From Todiramphus chloris collaris (lineage: Eukaryota; Chordata; Aves; Coraciiformes; Alcedinidae): a stretch of 64,000 nucleotides of DNA. The notes under the pieces are model-generated. The model made no database searches. It had not been told where the DNA came from and was given only the letters and a program-made list of their open reading frames with translations. The position numbers and the translations under genes were made by a program. Shown in pieces: positions 27,001-39,505 of this stretch (position 1 is the first letter of the stretch; the number at the start of each line of letters is the position of its first letter). The stretch lies in NCBI GenBank assembly GCA_025345505.1, contig JANVCC010000048.1:3702640-3766639 (forward strand), read 5' to 3'.

Positions 27001-30000
27001 AGTCAGATATTGGGAGCATGTATGCTAATACTGGAGCACGCTGAGTAGAGGTATAGCTTTCTGGGTTAACATTTCCATATTGCACAAAAAAACCCCCAAC
27101 ACCCTATGTGTGTATATTTTTCTTTTTTATTATTATTTTTTAAATAGCAAGCAACATTGCAGCTGGTTCAGTAAATCCCGATGTCTAAGCTGCAGTGATG
27201 TGTTTTTCACCCGTGCCTGTGTAGGTTATCACAATTGCTACTTTGAATTAGATCTGCCAGCAGCAGTGATGGAGATCCCCATATGGTTGGGATTCCACGT
27301 AGCCAACAGCATCTTATGGTGTTGGTCTGTAGCTGTCTGCAAGGACTGCCTGTGTCAGCGTTGAAAGTGCTGGTCTTTCTGCTCCTGCTCTAGTTTAGTG
27401 TTGTCACACTGGGATACAGGGATAGCTGGTTGCCAAAAAGTGCTGACAAAGAAGGGAGTGGAGGACATACGTAGAGCTGGTTGGTTTTTTCATGCCTCAC
27501 TATTTGGCTAACGCCGAGTCGGTGTGGGACTGCAACACTGGGAAGGTGTTTTATTCCACTCTGATAATAATGCTATTTCGAGCCTCTGAGCAATGCTGAG
27601 AAGCATAAGAAGTTACAGGAACCACATCTCTCTATCATTTCAGCTTTTTACTTGTGCTGTCAGAAAAATTGCTGAGTGACTTTGATGCCTTCTGGATAAA
27701 ATGAGCTGGTGTAGGTCTTAGCAGGAGAAAGGCAATCTTCTACAGAGGTGTGCTACTGCAGAAATATTGCAGTAGCTGGGCTGAATATACTCTTCTGATC
27801 AATACAGACAGTATTAGGTGTAAACTCCTTGCAGAATTCTTGACCTGAGTGTTGATGACCCAAACAGAGGCTGAATTTAACTCTTTTAGGTTAGGTTATT
27901 TGTGTGCTGTGATGTTTGACTTGTTACAGCGCAGTGTTCCAACATAAGCAGTGAGACTGTCCTGCATGATTCGGATCAGAGACAGTGTTTGAGTGATGGA
28001 AGAACAACACAACCCTTGATGAATGTTTTTTCCTTCTCTCTTCCTCTTAAGAAAAACTCCTGGGCGTGGGAAATAAATGCTGTTCAGAGAGAGATTTTTG
28101 TGTAGTGTAGATAAAAATGGCTTTTTAAAAAAAGTTTATATTAAACATTGTAAACACAAATCAATAAAAAAAAGAATTAGCTGTAAAGTACAGAAATACA
28201 GAAAATATCTTGTTACATAGGAAGAAAATTTTATCCATTCAGACTAGGTGATGTTCTGTCAGATAGTGAGTTATTGTTAGATGACAATAACTCATGCACC
28301 AACTATATGGGTTTTTTGTGCATAGAATGATCTTTTGCTGTTTATTTGTCAGGTTTTGATTTTGTTCTTATACCTTTCCATCACTTTGAACAAGAGAAAT
28401 TGCTGTTTTGGCTCGTAGGAACTGGGCCACCTCTGTCACCAGAAGAGAAGAATTGAATAAGAGAAGCAACAGGAAAAAAAAAAATCAATTTGTACACATC
28501 ATTCCCTGGCTTTTATGGCTCTGCTGGGGGACAGTTGTGCAAAGCAGCAAGTGACTTCCACTAACCCTTTCTAAGCAAGAGACCGAGCATGTTTCGAGTT
28601 TGCTGTGTGGTTAACCACAGGGGAAAACTGTTTGGTTTGGGTTTTTGGTTTTTTAGACACAAAGTTCTGACTCATTTGTGGCAGAGTAAACTAATTCATG
28701 ATGGTGATTTGTTAGGCTGGTTACTTGTGCAGATGTATTTTTATGAGGTTATCTGGTACTGGTTGAATTCAAGCTTTAATGTCTTGAAATGGAAGAATTA
28801 TTTTCTCTTCCAAGAAAATGAAGAAAGCTGAAGTTTGATATGTAGGAAAAGCCTGCTCTTGCACAGGAAGCTTTTGAAAACGGTGCTACATATAATAGTT
28901 AAACTGAGCCCTGAATGTCCTATCAAAGCCTATCATACATTCCCAAGAAATACACTTGTGAAGGACAATTGTAAGGGAATTGATGCTACCCTCTGTATTT
29001 CAGAATAATGGACTAATACAGTGCCAGGCCAAAGAAATACCAATACAGGGAAAGGAAATACTTACACTGATGGAATGAAGTATTGATTAAAGAAAGGGTC
29101 AAAAATCTGCTGTGTGCTACAAATAAAAACCAAGGTAGTTTATAGCTGCGAATGTACACTGGTGTTTGTTTGGTTTTCTGTGTTTCAAGAGTCCTAAAAG
29201 TGGTAGTACTGCAAAATATAGTACTACAATCCTGTTTTTAAAATAGATACTGTCTCTAAATTATCCAGTTTGGTGCAAAGATGGACAAACAGTGACTGGA
29301 CAGCATATTGTGCTTCTGAAGTATCTTTATAATCCACTTTTGAAAAGCTAAGCAGGATTTCAGTTCCATGTGCTGTTTCAGTTGGAGACAGCTAACCTAC
29401 GTAATTTAGCAGTAATTCATTGACTCTGGGCTAAGGGTAACTCCCACCCTTAAAGATCTTCCTCTGTGTTTTTATTGGCTTTTAGTGATCAAACTGGGTA
29501 AGGACTAATCATTGTTAGAAGCTGAAGAATTTGTGCAGCTTGTTGGAAAGAAGTGCAGGCAAATTCATCAATTAAAAAGAAAGAAACAAGCTTTTCTTTT
29601 TTGTTTTCTTTTGCTTTTTATCAGTCTCAATGGGATGAATGTCTCTCCTTCAGCACCATCTCCACCTGCTGCTGTTTTACACATGTGACTATTTCTTTAC
29701 CTTCAGGCAAACCAAGCAAAGCGTTATCTTATGGAATAATAAATTCAGGCTTTGAACTGCATGGCATGCTGGTGTAAAGGAGAGTACCTGGAACAGTGAG
29801 ACACCCTTGATTGTAAAATTGATAGCGTACAGAGAGTTGGGAAAATTACATAATGGCCTTAGCTGTCACTGGATGGACTGTTGCCTGTTGTAGCTGCGTT
29901 GGGTGAGAATGAAAGTAAGGAGCACGATGCTCTGAAAGCCTTGCCGAGTATGTACTTTGGAAACCTGTGCATTAGAGGTTTCAGGTTGGAAAAGAGAGAT

Positions 30001-30224
30001 AGTGAAGCACAAATAGAGGCAGGAGCTACAAATCCCCCAAAGGCTTTAGCTGGACTTCGCTGGCTTTAAGGAAGGGGAGCTTTTGCCATTGGAGGGCCGG
30101 GCAGTCGCGTTGTCCTTGCGTCCAGAGGGACCTGTGTTCTCCTTTGTCAGTCTTCCTTTTGTATTCATTTGATAACCAGCTGCATTGTTAATGTGCAAGG
30201 ACTGGTTGTTTTTTATAAGACACT

Positions 30225-30245
30225 TTTCTGTTTCTTTTAAACTAG
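30225..30245 (+). other. PARD3: Splice acceptor of PARD3 exon B
   Basis: TTTCTGTTTCTTTTAAACTAG is a pyrimidine-rich tract ending in AG at 30244-30245, directly before AAA GAT GAA (Lys-Asp-Glu), where PARD3 coding resumes in phase 0. Confidence 0.9.
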
Positions 30246-30467
<222 letters not shown>

Positions 30468-31348
30468 TAAGCTCTCTAAGCATGATACGAACACCGGTAT
30501 AATGCTGACTGGATGCGTACAAGATCTTTCTGCTTCCAAAAAAAACCTGCATTAAGACTGAAATGGACAGCTGAGAATTACTTCATTTTTGAGTCCTAAA
30601 CATGGTTTTATAGTCTGTGGAGTGCTGCTGTTCTGCACAGCTGATACTAACAGGGTTGTTTTAATCGGGGGCGATTAATTTGATAAACATTTTGCCATTG
30701 AAAGCTAATAATGTTATTACAGAATAGCCAAATGTGGGTCAGCTTTGACATTGCACTTTGAAATGTTTGTTTTTCTTAACACTGTAAAATACATGAATTA
30801 TAAATTTGAAGACAGTGTTATAATATTTATTTAGTGTACCTTTATACTGCTTTTGTTCTTGGGCTTTTTTGAGACACAAGTAATTCCAACTTGGGTTCTT
30901 GGGTGGTAGACATAGATGTTTAAAGGTCTCAAATTAAAATTACCTGGCAATCACTTTATATGTTCATGTGTGTCTGAAACTTTCCGAGAAGTGTCTTTAA
31001 ATGCATAACAAAATGGATCTTTTCTGTGAAGACAAATATAACAGGAAGCCCATATATAGGATACTCCATATGTTGGGTTATCACCTCATTTGTCTTCTTA
31101 ATACAATGCGACGTGAAAGCATTGACTGCTGCACTGAACATAAATGTACAATTTTTGTATTTTACAGCCATAGGGCATAAAACCAGAATTTGTTTTATAG
31201 AGGAAAGCTTCAAAATGATATTTGCAATTTGACACCGCCCAAGCTTCTTATTCTGTGCCTTGTAAATGGAGGGGAAGGTTTAGAGTCCAGCACTGGGCTG
31301 GTGTCCTGGGACTGATCTCCTTCACCCACAAATACCATATGGATATTT

Positions 31349-32470
31349 AGAATCATAGTGTTGTTTTGATTGGAAGAGACCTTTAAGATCATCAAGTCCA
31401 CCTGTTAACCCAGCACTGCCAGGTCACCACTAAACTGTGTCCCTCAGCACCACATCTACATGTGTTTTAAATACCTCCAGGGATGGGGACTCCACTATTT
31501 CCATGGGCAGCCTCTCCTAGTGCTTTCCCACCCTTTCTGTGAAGAAATTTTTAATTACTTTCATAGTCCCATTGGCCATACTGTTTCTAGTACAAGCCAG
31601 GATGTTCTTGGCCTTCTTGGCCACCTGGGCACACTGCTGGCTCACGTTCAGCTGGCTGTTGACCAGCACCCCCAGGTCCTTTTCCACCAGGCAGCTTTCC
31701 AGCCACTCCTCCCCAAGCCTGGAGTGCTGCTGGGGGTTGTTGTGACCCAAGTGCAGGACCCAGCACTTGGCCTTGTTGAACCTCATCCCAGTGGCCTTGG
31801 CCCATGGATCCATCCTGTCCGGATCCCTCTGCAGAGCCTCCTGCCTTCATGCAGATCAGCACACCCAGCTGACTCGGTGCCATCTGCACACTTTCTGAGG
31901 GTGCCTCCGTCCAGATCCTTGATAGAGATGTGAAAGAGAAGAGGCCCCAGTGCTGAGCCCTGGGGAACACCACTGGTGACCAGCTGCCAACTGGATTTAA
32001 CTCCATTCTCCACCACTCTTGGAGCCAGGCCAGCCAGTTTTTTATCCATCAAAGCGCACACCCATCCAGGCCATCAGCAGCCAGTTTCCCCAGGAGAATG
32101 CTGTGGGGAACTGTGTCAAAAGCTTTACTGAAGCCCAGGCAGTCAACGTCCACAGACTTTCCCTCATCCACTGAGTGGGTCGCCTTGTCACAGATCAGGT
32201 TAGTCAAGCAGGACCTGCCTTTCATAGACCCATCTTGACTGGACCTGATCACCTGGTTATCCTGTATGTGCTGCGTGATGGCTCTCAAGATGATCTGTTC
32301 CATAACCTTTCCTGGCAGAGAGGTCAGACTGACTGGTCTGTAGTTCCTTGGATCCTTCTTCTGATCCATCTTTTAGATGGCCATCACATTTTCTGTCCTC
32401 CAGTCAACTTGGACCTCCCCGGTTTACCATGACTGCTGACATCTGATGGAAGTCCAGCGTTGCCAAATCC
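31349..32470 (-). mobile_element. CR1 LINE, reversed, with internal deletion
   Basis: A long reversed CR1. Its 3' end lies at 31349 (aatcatag, then attggaagagacc). It runs into reverse transcriptase sequence up to about 32470. Read on the minus strand it gives DPRNYRPVSLTSLPGKVME, then a frameshift near 32050, then [15 protein letters not shown], then a damaged YxDD box reading CADG. Near 31550-31562 the coding part (RNSMANGTMKVI) jumps directly to the 3' UTR block (FFTERVGKH), so several hundred bases present in other copies are missing. Confidence 0.93.
31517..32369 (-). pseudogene. Broken CR1 ORF2 reverse transcriptase
   Basis: The minus-strand coding relic is spread over three frames: 32369-32049 (palm start, NYRPVSLTS and FSKAFDTVPH), 32061-31783 (GVPQGS and the decayed CADG box in place of FADD) and 31813-31517 (the LGVLVNSQLNVSQQCAQVAKKA segment). 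At least two frameshifts, and loss of the catalytic aspartate pair, show it is inactive. Confidence 0.9.
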
Positions 32471-35297
32471 TAGGATATGCCAAACATTCTTTATTTTTCC
32501 CCATTCTTAGTTAAAAAGGAGCTTAAGCAATATCACAGTGTATAAAAACCTGAAAAATCCCAAAAGTGTGCTATTAACTATTTTTCTATCTCATAATTAG
32601 CTGCAGATTCATTTAAAATTCTGTGCTTTATGAAAAAAAATCTGTCTTTTTTCCTTGTGTATTTTCCTCTGCACATTTACTGGTAGTGGTAGTTCCAGTA
32701 CTATTTTCCTCTCAAAAGATGTAGTTAGTGCAGATGAGTTTAGCTGCTGTCTCTGTACTTGCCTGTGTTGGAATGTTGAGTCAGTGCCCAGATTCAAAGG
32801 CATCTCCTGTGACAGACAGCTCATGTTTTCATGCTTGTTTCATGTTTTTGAGGCATATTTCCATGCGTCATTAGATTTGCACCCTGGCAGTTAATTAAAC
32901 TGTGTCAGCAAAAGGAGTTGGATTAGGAATCTTAATAGTGATCATCTTAGAAAATGTTTGGTACATGAATATTTTAGCGTGTGATGCTTTATACTAAGTT
33001 TTGTGCTGATTTTGGTCTCTGAACAGCTTAACTAGTTCGATTTATTCATCAGTTAGGTAAATAATTGTGCACTGGTGGTAATCTGAAAGCATATTTGTTG
33101 CCCGAGTTCACCAGCTGAAATCTGAAATTGCCAACAATCATGGTTTTTCTAAGCATGCTTTCTGCTTTTTGGTTTTGTCTGTTTGTGGTGGTGGTTGTTT
33201 TTTGAGAGAGCGAGTGTTCATTCTTTAAATGTGTTAATGAATCTGCACGTACCTAGAAGACCAGGATCCTTTTGCTATTTTTTATCAGCAGGATAATTAA
33301 TTAGATTGAAAGCTGTTTAACAGGAGAAGAAAGCCTGTGGAGAGAGCGGGATGCAGCACAGCTCTGCAGAGAGAAGGAGGGAAGGGCCTGGCAGGGGATG
33401 GAGTAGCTGCAGACAGAGATGTTCTTCCACTCTTTTTTGGGTTTTAAACTCTACTATCTTTTTCCAGTATTCTCTGTGGGGTTTTTTTTTTTTGTTTCCC
33501 ACTGGTTAAGGCTTCCACTTCTGTGAAGAAGAAACTCAAGCAGTGAAGTTGCTATCTGGCGTAATCAATTAATTTACCACCTCCCAGTCTTGTTCCTGTG
33601 GGCTCATCAAAGCTGTGGAGGAGTTGGAGTGGTCTGTGCCCCCTGCCAGTATGTGCAGAAAAAGTGGCAGACAGCAGGTCTGGCACCGAGGGCGAGGCAG
33701 TGACAGTTCCAGGAAACATCAAGGACAGAACCCATTACAGATACCAGGGGTAATAATAGCCCTGGTATAACCTGCCTTTATGGCTCTTTAGTGAAGATGA
33801 TAGTAAGCACTGGATTCATCTTGCAGGCTCCAGAGGCTTGTGGTTGGATGAAGGCTCTTCTGGCTTGGATTGAATTACTTCTCTCAAAGCCTCCTTCATC
33901 CTTTTGAATCTGAGGTGAAAAAATAAAATCCAGGATAGTCTTTGTCAGCTTCTAACGTATACGAACGTTCACTGGAACTGCACTTCAAGGCAGGAAGGTG
34001 TGATGTGCCAAAGAGATGCAGTTGTTTTTGTGTGGACAACACCTCGTTTCCTACAGACAGGACTACGGAGGAAACTAATTCTGCAGCATCACAGCCCCTT
34101 CTGCAGAGGGGACTGCAAGAGACCTTGTTTCTAGGACATCACTGGAAGCTCCTGTAGCAGGGACTAACAAGGGCACAGAGTTAGATGTGTTCGAGTAGTT
34201 GCTAGAGAAATAGTTCTGTAAACTTGTCTAGTTTTCAGCACCTAAAAATGGAGGGATGCGTGAAGCCCATTAAAATTTCTGGAAGTAATTGCTTTTGCTC
34301 CTATCTGTTGTGCTTTACGAGGGCTCTGCTAAATTAGAGTGATACATCAAAGAAATGGGAAAGACTAATTCTATTTTCTGAGTCCTTTTAGGTATTCTGG
34401 TTATATATGCTGGTTTGCTACATCTACCAGTTTGTTCCAGAGCCCTCCAGTTGCCCATGAGGCAAATGATCTGTGTATTTCTCAGAAAGTTTTGGTATTT
34501 CTCAAGCCCATGAATAATGTGAAATTCTTTGTACCAAAGAAGGATTTCACTGCTATAAAGCTAAATAAATATCCAAATACAGTTTTAGGATACAGTTAGG
34601 AAGATAAGGATTGTATTTTTTTACTCTTTTTTCTTGATTATTTCATAAATTCTCTCTTACACATTGTCAAGTACTAGGAAAAAAATTGCAATCTCTAATT
34701 TAATCAAGAATTACATTAAAAAAAGAAAAAGTTGGGTTTTGTTCTTCACCTTTCCCTCCACAGCACTTTCTTTCCCTCCACAGCAATCAAACTTTGAGGA
34801 ATAGTTGAAAAATCTTATTTCGTCTGCAATTTATTCATATATATGGTAATGTCACTCTTACTTGAGAAATCTTTTTTTCCTTCAGTTCACCTCAAGACTT
34901 GCTCAGACCCTGATCAAATCTGGCCTCATGCTGTTTCATACCACAGAGACATGAAAAGGGAACGCATGAAAGAGTTAAAGTTTTCACCAATTCCTTAAGT
35001 TTTAAGTACACAGAAGGCTGCTCTTGCGTGGTCATTTTAGTTTCATTAGTCAAATATTGGAACTGCCAGCAATCAAGACACCTTGAACAGAAACAGTATA
35101 TTCCTTGCTGTGCTGCTGAGCTGTGTTTTGCAGAAGGATCAAGAGCACCTGGCTGTGCTGTGTGCTGGGAAGGGGTGTGAGAGCAGCAGGAGAGGGGAAG
35201 TCCTAGAGCAGGGCTGCTTAATTATCAAGTGGTTGAGCAGATTTGCAAATCCAGTGAGCTCGGCTTCATTAAAACTAGAGGTAAATCTAAACACACA
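32471..35297. other. Unannotated intronic stretch with a small tandem repeat
   Basis: Mostly AT-rich sequence. At 34751-34790 a 20-bp unit is tandemly duplicated, with 15 bases identical (TTTCCCTCCACAGCA twice). A short imperfect inverted repeat ACCAGGGG/GCCCTGGT sits near 33745-33770. I see no gene or transposon. Confidence 0.6.
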
Positions 35298-35912
35298 TAG
35301 AGAATCATTCAGGTTGGAAAAGACCCTTGGGATCATCGAGTCCAACCATGAACCCTACTCTGCAAAATTCACCCCTAAGCCGTGTCCCCCATCACCACAT
35401 CTGAATGACCCTAGAGCACATCCAGGGATGGTGGCTCAACCACATGTTCCCCAACACCACATCTAAAAGACCCTTGAACACATCCAGGGATGGTGACTCA
35501 ACCACTTCCCTGGGCATCCAATTCTGGTGTCTGACTGCTCTTGCTGGGAAAAATTTTTCCCTGCTGTCCAGTCTAACCCTACCCTGTTGCAGCTTGAATC
35601 CATTCCCTCTTGTTCTATTGCTAATTACATGAGAGAAGAGCCCAGCACCAGCCTCTCTACACTGTCCTTTCAGGGAGCTGTAGAGAGTGATGAAGTCTCC
35701 CCTCCGCCTCCTCTTCCTCAAACTAAACAGGCCCAGCTCCTTTAAACGCTCTTCATAAGATTGATTCTGCAGGCCCTTCACCAGCTTCATTGCCTCCTCT
35801 GCACCCACTCCAGCCCCTCGAGATCTCTCTTGTCCTGAGATGCCGAGAACTGGAGACAGTACTCAAGGCATGGCCTCACCAGTGCTGAGTACAGGGGAAC
35901 AATCACCTCCTT
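35298..35912 (-). mobile_element. CR1 LINE, reversed, with 62-bp tandem duplication
   Basis: Reversed CR1 from the 3' end (agaatcattcaggttggaaa at 35300) to the end of ORF2 (tacaggggaacaatcacctcc). The minus strand still reads the family's [18 protein letters not shown] segment and a downstream VQRR. Two adjacent copies of a roughly 62-bp unit begin CACCACATCT at 35393 and 35455 and share CACATCCAGGGATGGTG. This duplication within the 3' UTR is absent from the other copies in this window. Confidence 0.93.
35393..35516 (-). repeat. 62-bp direct duplication inside CR1
   Basis: Two units of about 62 bases, diverged at several positions (for example TGAATGACCCTAGAG against TAAAAGACCCTTGAA). The divergence shows the duplication is not recent and may predate this insertion. 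Confidence 0.85.
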
Positions 35913-35959
35913 AACATAAACATATATGTATGTGGTGTAACTGTATGTATCTGTATTTG

Positions 35960-36039
35960 TCATAGAATCATTATGGTTGGAAAGGACCTCCAGGGTCATC
36001 AAGTCCAACCTTTGTCCCGTGTCAGTGCATGACAGCAAG
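35960..36039 (-). mobile_element. Short CR1 3'-end fragment, reversed
   Basis: About 80 bases of CR1 3' end in reverse: tcatagaatcattatggttgg, aaaggacctccagg, gtcatcaagtccaacc. It lies only about 47 bases from the 5' side of the preceding CR1 copy and in the same orientation. It is either a separate, extremely truncated insertion or the 3' end of a copy into whose body the other jumped. Confidence 0.88.
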
Positions 36040-37898
36040 GTAGGAGATTGAGTAAGATATCATGGTTGTTACTGAAGAGTAGGTCTGACCCCTAAAATCC
36101 CAGTAGCTTTCTAGTATCAGCAGAAGCCAGAGATTAAAGCAAGTCAAGTGTGTTCTGAAATGGGAAGAGAATTTGGTTGCTACTGCTGTCTTCCTGAGCA
36201 GAAATGTGCTCTGTGGAGCACTTCCCCTAAGTTATTCGTGTTCATGACATCTGTCCATAGTAACCTGGTACCGTTTCTCAGGTTCTTGTTTCAGCGAGAT
36301 CAGATGTGCAAGTAACATGTGGTCTTGTGTCTCCAGCTGTATGGTACCTGCCCTCAGCCTGTGTTTTCAGCAAAACAAGGCCTGCTTTTAGCATGGTTGA
36401 ATATACTCTCTTAAAACTTTCAGATACTATCAGTGCGTTTCAGCACCATCAGTTGAAACAACACAGAGCTTTAGAGGTAGGGTGTTGAATAGACTTTGTT
36501 TAGTTCTGTTTCCTTAGTGTACCTACTTTGTGTTTCTCCTTGTCTGACAGGTTTATTTTGGCTTTTGTTTAAGTTTTATTGTGACTGTAACTAGAGTGAA
36601 AAATTCTGCATCTTCTCTGTTTCATGGCCTGGAGATGGGGAGGTCCCAGGGGTGGAGGAGGCTCTAACGATCTCAAACTCTTGACGTGTAGAGGTTGAAA
36701 CTGCAGTAAAAATTATTGTCAGTGGTAAGGAGTCGTGCTTTTAGATTTGGAAGAAGGATTAGCTAGGCTTCAGTTGGAAGAATTAATTTTTAACTGGTTA
36801 TCCATTACTCTGTAGAATGCCAAGATAGTCCTGCTGCTTTCCTCTCGCTGAGTGCGTGCACTTCATAATTCGCCTCTTGTGAAGGCAACCTTAATGAACA
36901 CAGAACCATGACAGTGTGTAAATTCTGAACCAGAAGGATGGGTTTAAAGCTTGTCATATAATCCTTATAAAGGATTTCTATCACAAAGATGGAGATATAC
37001 ATGTATTCAAAGCTCGAGGCCTAATCTTCAGTGGATGTGTTCAATAATTGACCATGGGAGGGTATAACGAGCTCTTGTGATGGGCACCTATGTTCGCCTT
37101 TTCTGTATTTATGACTTCTGCTTTTAAGGTTAAATTTTTTACTATGTTTTTCTGTAATGAGAAGCCAAATCACAGGCCCTTTTCTGGGTGTAAATATCAC
37201 TTGGGACATAACTGGCTTCAGATCAGGTTTTCTAAATCTAAGCTTAATTTCTGTCTTTAAAAGCCACTTGCCTTTTAGGTCACAAGTTGATCTATTTCTG
37301 ATTTTTATGTAGGCTCTTAATTCCTACTCCCTAGCAGAGCTGTCATGTCTTCTGAACTCAGAAGAATCTCTGTATTCTTCTGTATAAATCTTGGAAATAG
37401 ATTCTTTTTACTATTTGTCTTGGAGTCATGAACAGATTTGAAGCTGTTTTTCAGTGCTGAGGTTTTCAGTTCGTATGAGGCAGGAGGTTGGAATAAACAG
37501 CTTTATTGCTTGGGGACAGCTGTAGTGGTGATGCTTTTGTAAACAACATTTCATGCTGGCATCTATCTTGTTCTCCTTTGAAAAATAATCTCTCCTTTCA
37601 TACTGAGTATTAAATAGGTGAGCCAGTTTGGGGGCTGCAGTCTACCTTCAGTTACGTGCTGCTGTGTAGATACGAATTCAAGGGCAGAATGCTGCTCCAG
37701 ATGTGTCCACGGTCTTAAAGAAAAAAATAAAGCCAAACCAAAAACCAGAAAAGCTGCTTTTACAAAAATACCCATGGGTTTTAATTATTATAGAAAAATA
37801 TATGCATCATGTTCAGGTTTATGTCCTCACACTCAAACATTCTCATAGATGTACGTACACATACACGTAAGTTTACAGACGAACTGGGATGAAATTTG

Positions 37899-38431
37899 AA
37901 AAGTCATATAGGTTGGAAGAGAACTGGTCATTTGGTCCAACCTTTTGAGAGAAAGAGAGCCTAGATGAGACTACCCAGCACTCTGTCCAGTCCCATCCTG
38001 AAAACTTCCAGTGATGGGGTCTCTACCACATCCCTGGGGAGGTTGCTCCAGTGGTTGATTGTTCTCGTTATAAAAAAACCAAACCCGACAACTCTTCTAC
38101 ATCAAGATGTAACCTGTCCTGGTTCAACTTGTAGTCTTTCGTCTTCTCCATGTGAATCTTTGTGTAAAGCCAATCTCTGTCCTTTTTGTAGCCACTCTTT
38201 CAATACTTCAGAACTGTGATGAGGTCCCCCCTGCGCCTTTTCATCTCCAGGAGAAAAGACCAAACTCCTTCAGTCTTTTCTCACAGAGCAGTTTCTCTAA
38301 CCCTTTAATCATTTTCATGGCCCTCCTTTGGACCCTCTCCAGTCTGTCTGCATCTTTCATGAACCGTGGCAACCAGAACTGGACACGGTACTCCAGGTAC
38401 AACCTGACAAGCACTGAGTGAGGTGATCACA
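37899..38431 (-). mobile_element. CR1 LINE, reversed, diverged
   Basis: Reversed CR1 3' region of about 530 bases. Landmarks are aggttggaagag near 37910, ggtctctaccacatccctgggg, gatgaggtccccc, ccctcctttggaccctctccag and ccagaactggacacggtactccagg. It is AT-richer and more diverged than the 57.2-kb copy and has a small A-rich insertion near 38070 (taaaaaaaccaaacccg), so it is an older member. Confidence 0.9.
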
Positions 38432-39039
38432 ACTCTTGTCTCTGCTATTGTCTGCTAGAAGACCTACTCTGTTCTGTGGAAACTTTCTGAAGAGTGAAGA
38501 TGAAGGGCATTTTCAGCCTTGCTAGAAACCATACACTGCTGTTTTCCTGCCCTTTTGGACCAAACAACTTCAATAATCCTGTTGTTACGGTAGTTAATGG
38601 TGATAAACTTACAATGCCAGAGATATGAGTAATACTCCTTTAAATTACATGGAGATACTGCAATAAGCTTTCAATAAATTACTTTTGTTAGCTTTCTGAC
38701 TGTTTTCTAAATATTTTTCAGAAGGCTATTATCTCCAGCTTTTCTGATTGCTGTCTGCCCATGATAGCAGGTCAGATAAGGACATCTGAAAATCCCTTCC
38801 TGGGCCTGGAAAAGCATTTCATCTAAAGGATATCTCAGGTTTTCCTTTTCTTCTTTTAAGAATTTGTTTGGTTCCTGCATGCTGTCAAAGAGGTTTATCT
38901 TCTCACGTGTTTACTTTTTAGCCCAGGCGTACATAATGTATCCCAAGTAGTTGTTTATAAGAGAAACGCTCTTGCTATTTTCCTAACCTGCTTGGTGCTG
39001 GTACCGTGCTGCATCCTCAGAAGCCCTGGTGGGAAGGTG
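38432..39039. other. Unannotated intronic stretch
   Basis: AT-rich, without a recognised element. Confidence 0.6.
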
Positions 39040-39170
39040 GTACGATCAGCACCGTGATGCCCAGCTCGTGGCTCAGAGGGGCACTGGTCCCAGTGCCTCC
39101 TGCCTGAGTGGGCGAGCGACGGGGGCGAGGCGGCCCCGTGAGCGATCGCTGCAATTACGGCGTGCCAGAC
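39040..39170. other. CpG-dense patch
   Basis: Within strongly AT-rich intron, about 130 bases hold many CpGs (GGGCGAGCGACGGGGGCGAGGCGGCCCCG, then GAGCGATCGCTGC and TTACGGCGTGCC). CpG is normally depleted in vertebrate introns, so retained CpGs suggest an unmethylated or selected element, a small orphan CpG island, or a recent GC-rich insertion. No promoter motif or known repeat is evident. Confidence 0.4.
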
Positions 39171-39224
39171 GAAGGTAGAAGTGAAATACATTAGTAAGAT
39201 TAAAATTTGTCCTCGTTCCCACAG

Positions 39225-39505
39225 TGGGTAATAGAGTTAATGAAAATAGATCTAGGCAAATTAAGATAATTTATTTCATTAGTTTACAGCACTGTAAAAC
39301 TTTCCAGGGCAGTCCAGCCCTTTCGGTACAAACCTGCAATAGATGCGGTTCCGCTACTCGCTTCAAAGACCACAAAGGTTAAAAGTTTTAAGTGTATTAA
39401 AGCAATTCTGTTAATTGTGTCTATAGAGGATTCTCCCTCGCCCTTGGTAAAGTATTCTTAATTTAAAATTCACATTATGCGCTCTGCATTCTAGCCTTTT
39501 AACCA
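39225..39505. other. Candidate conserved non-coding block
   Basis: Repeat-free sequence next to the CpG patch, with TTAATTGTG, TAATTTAAAATTC and ACCACAAAGG cores and no open frame. The texture resembles conserved enhancers, but this is only a compositional impression. Confidence 0.22.
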
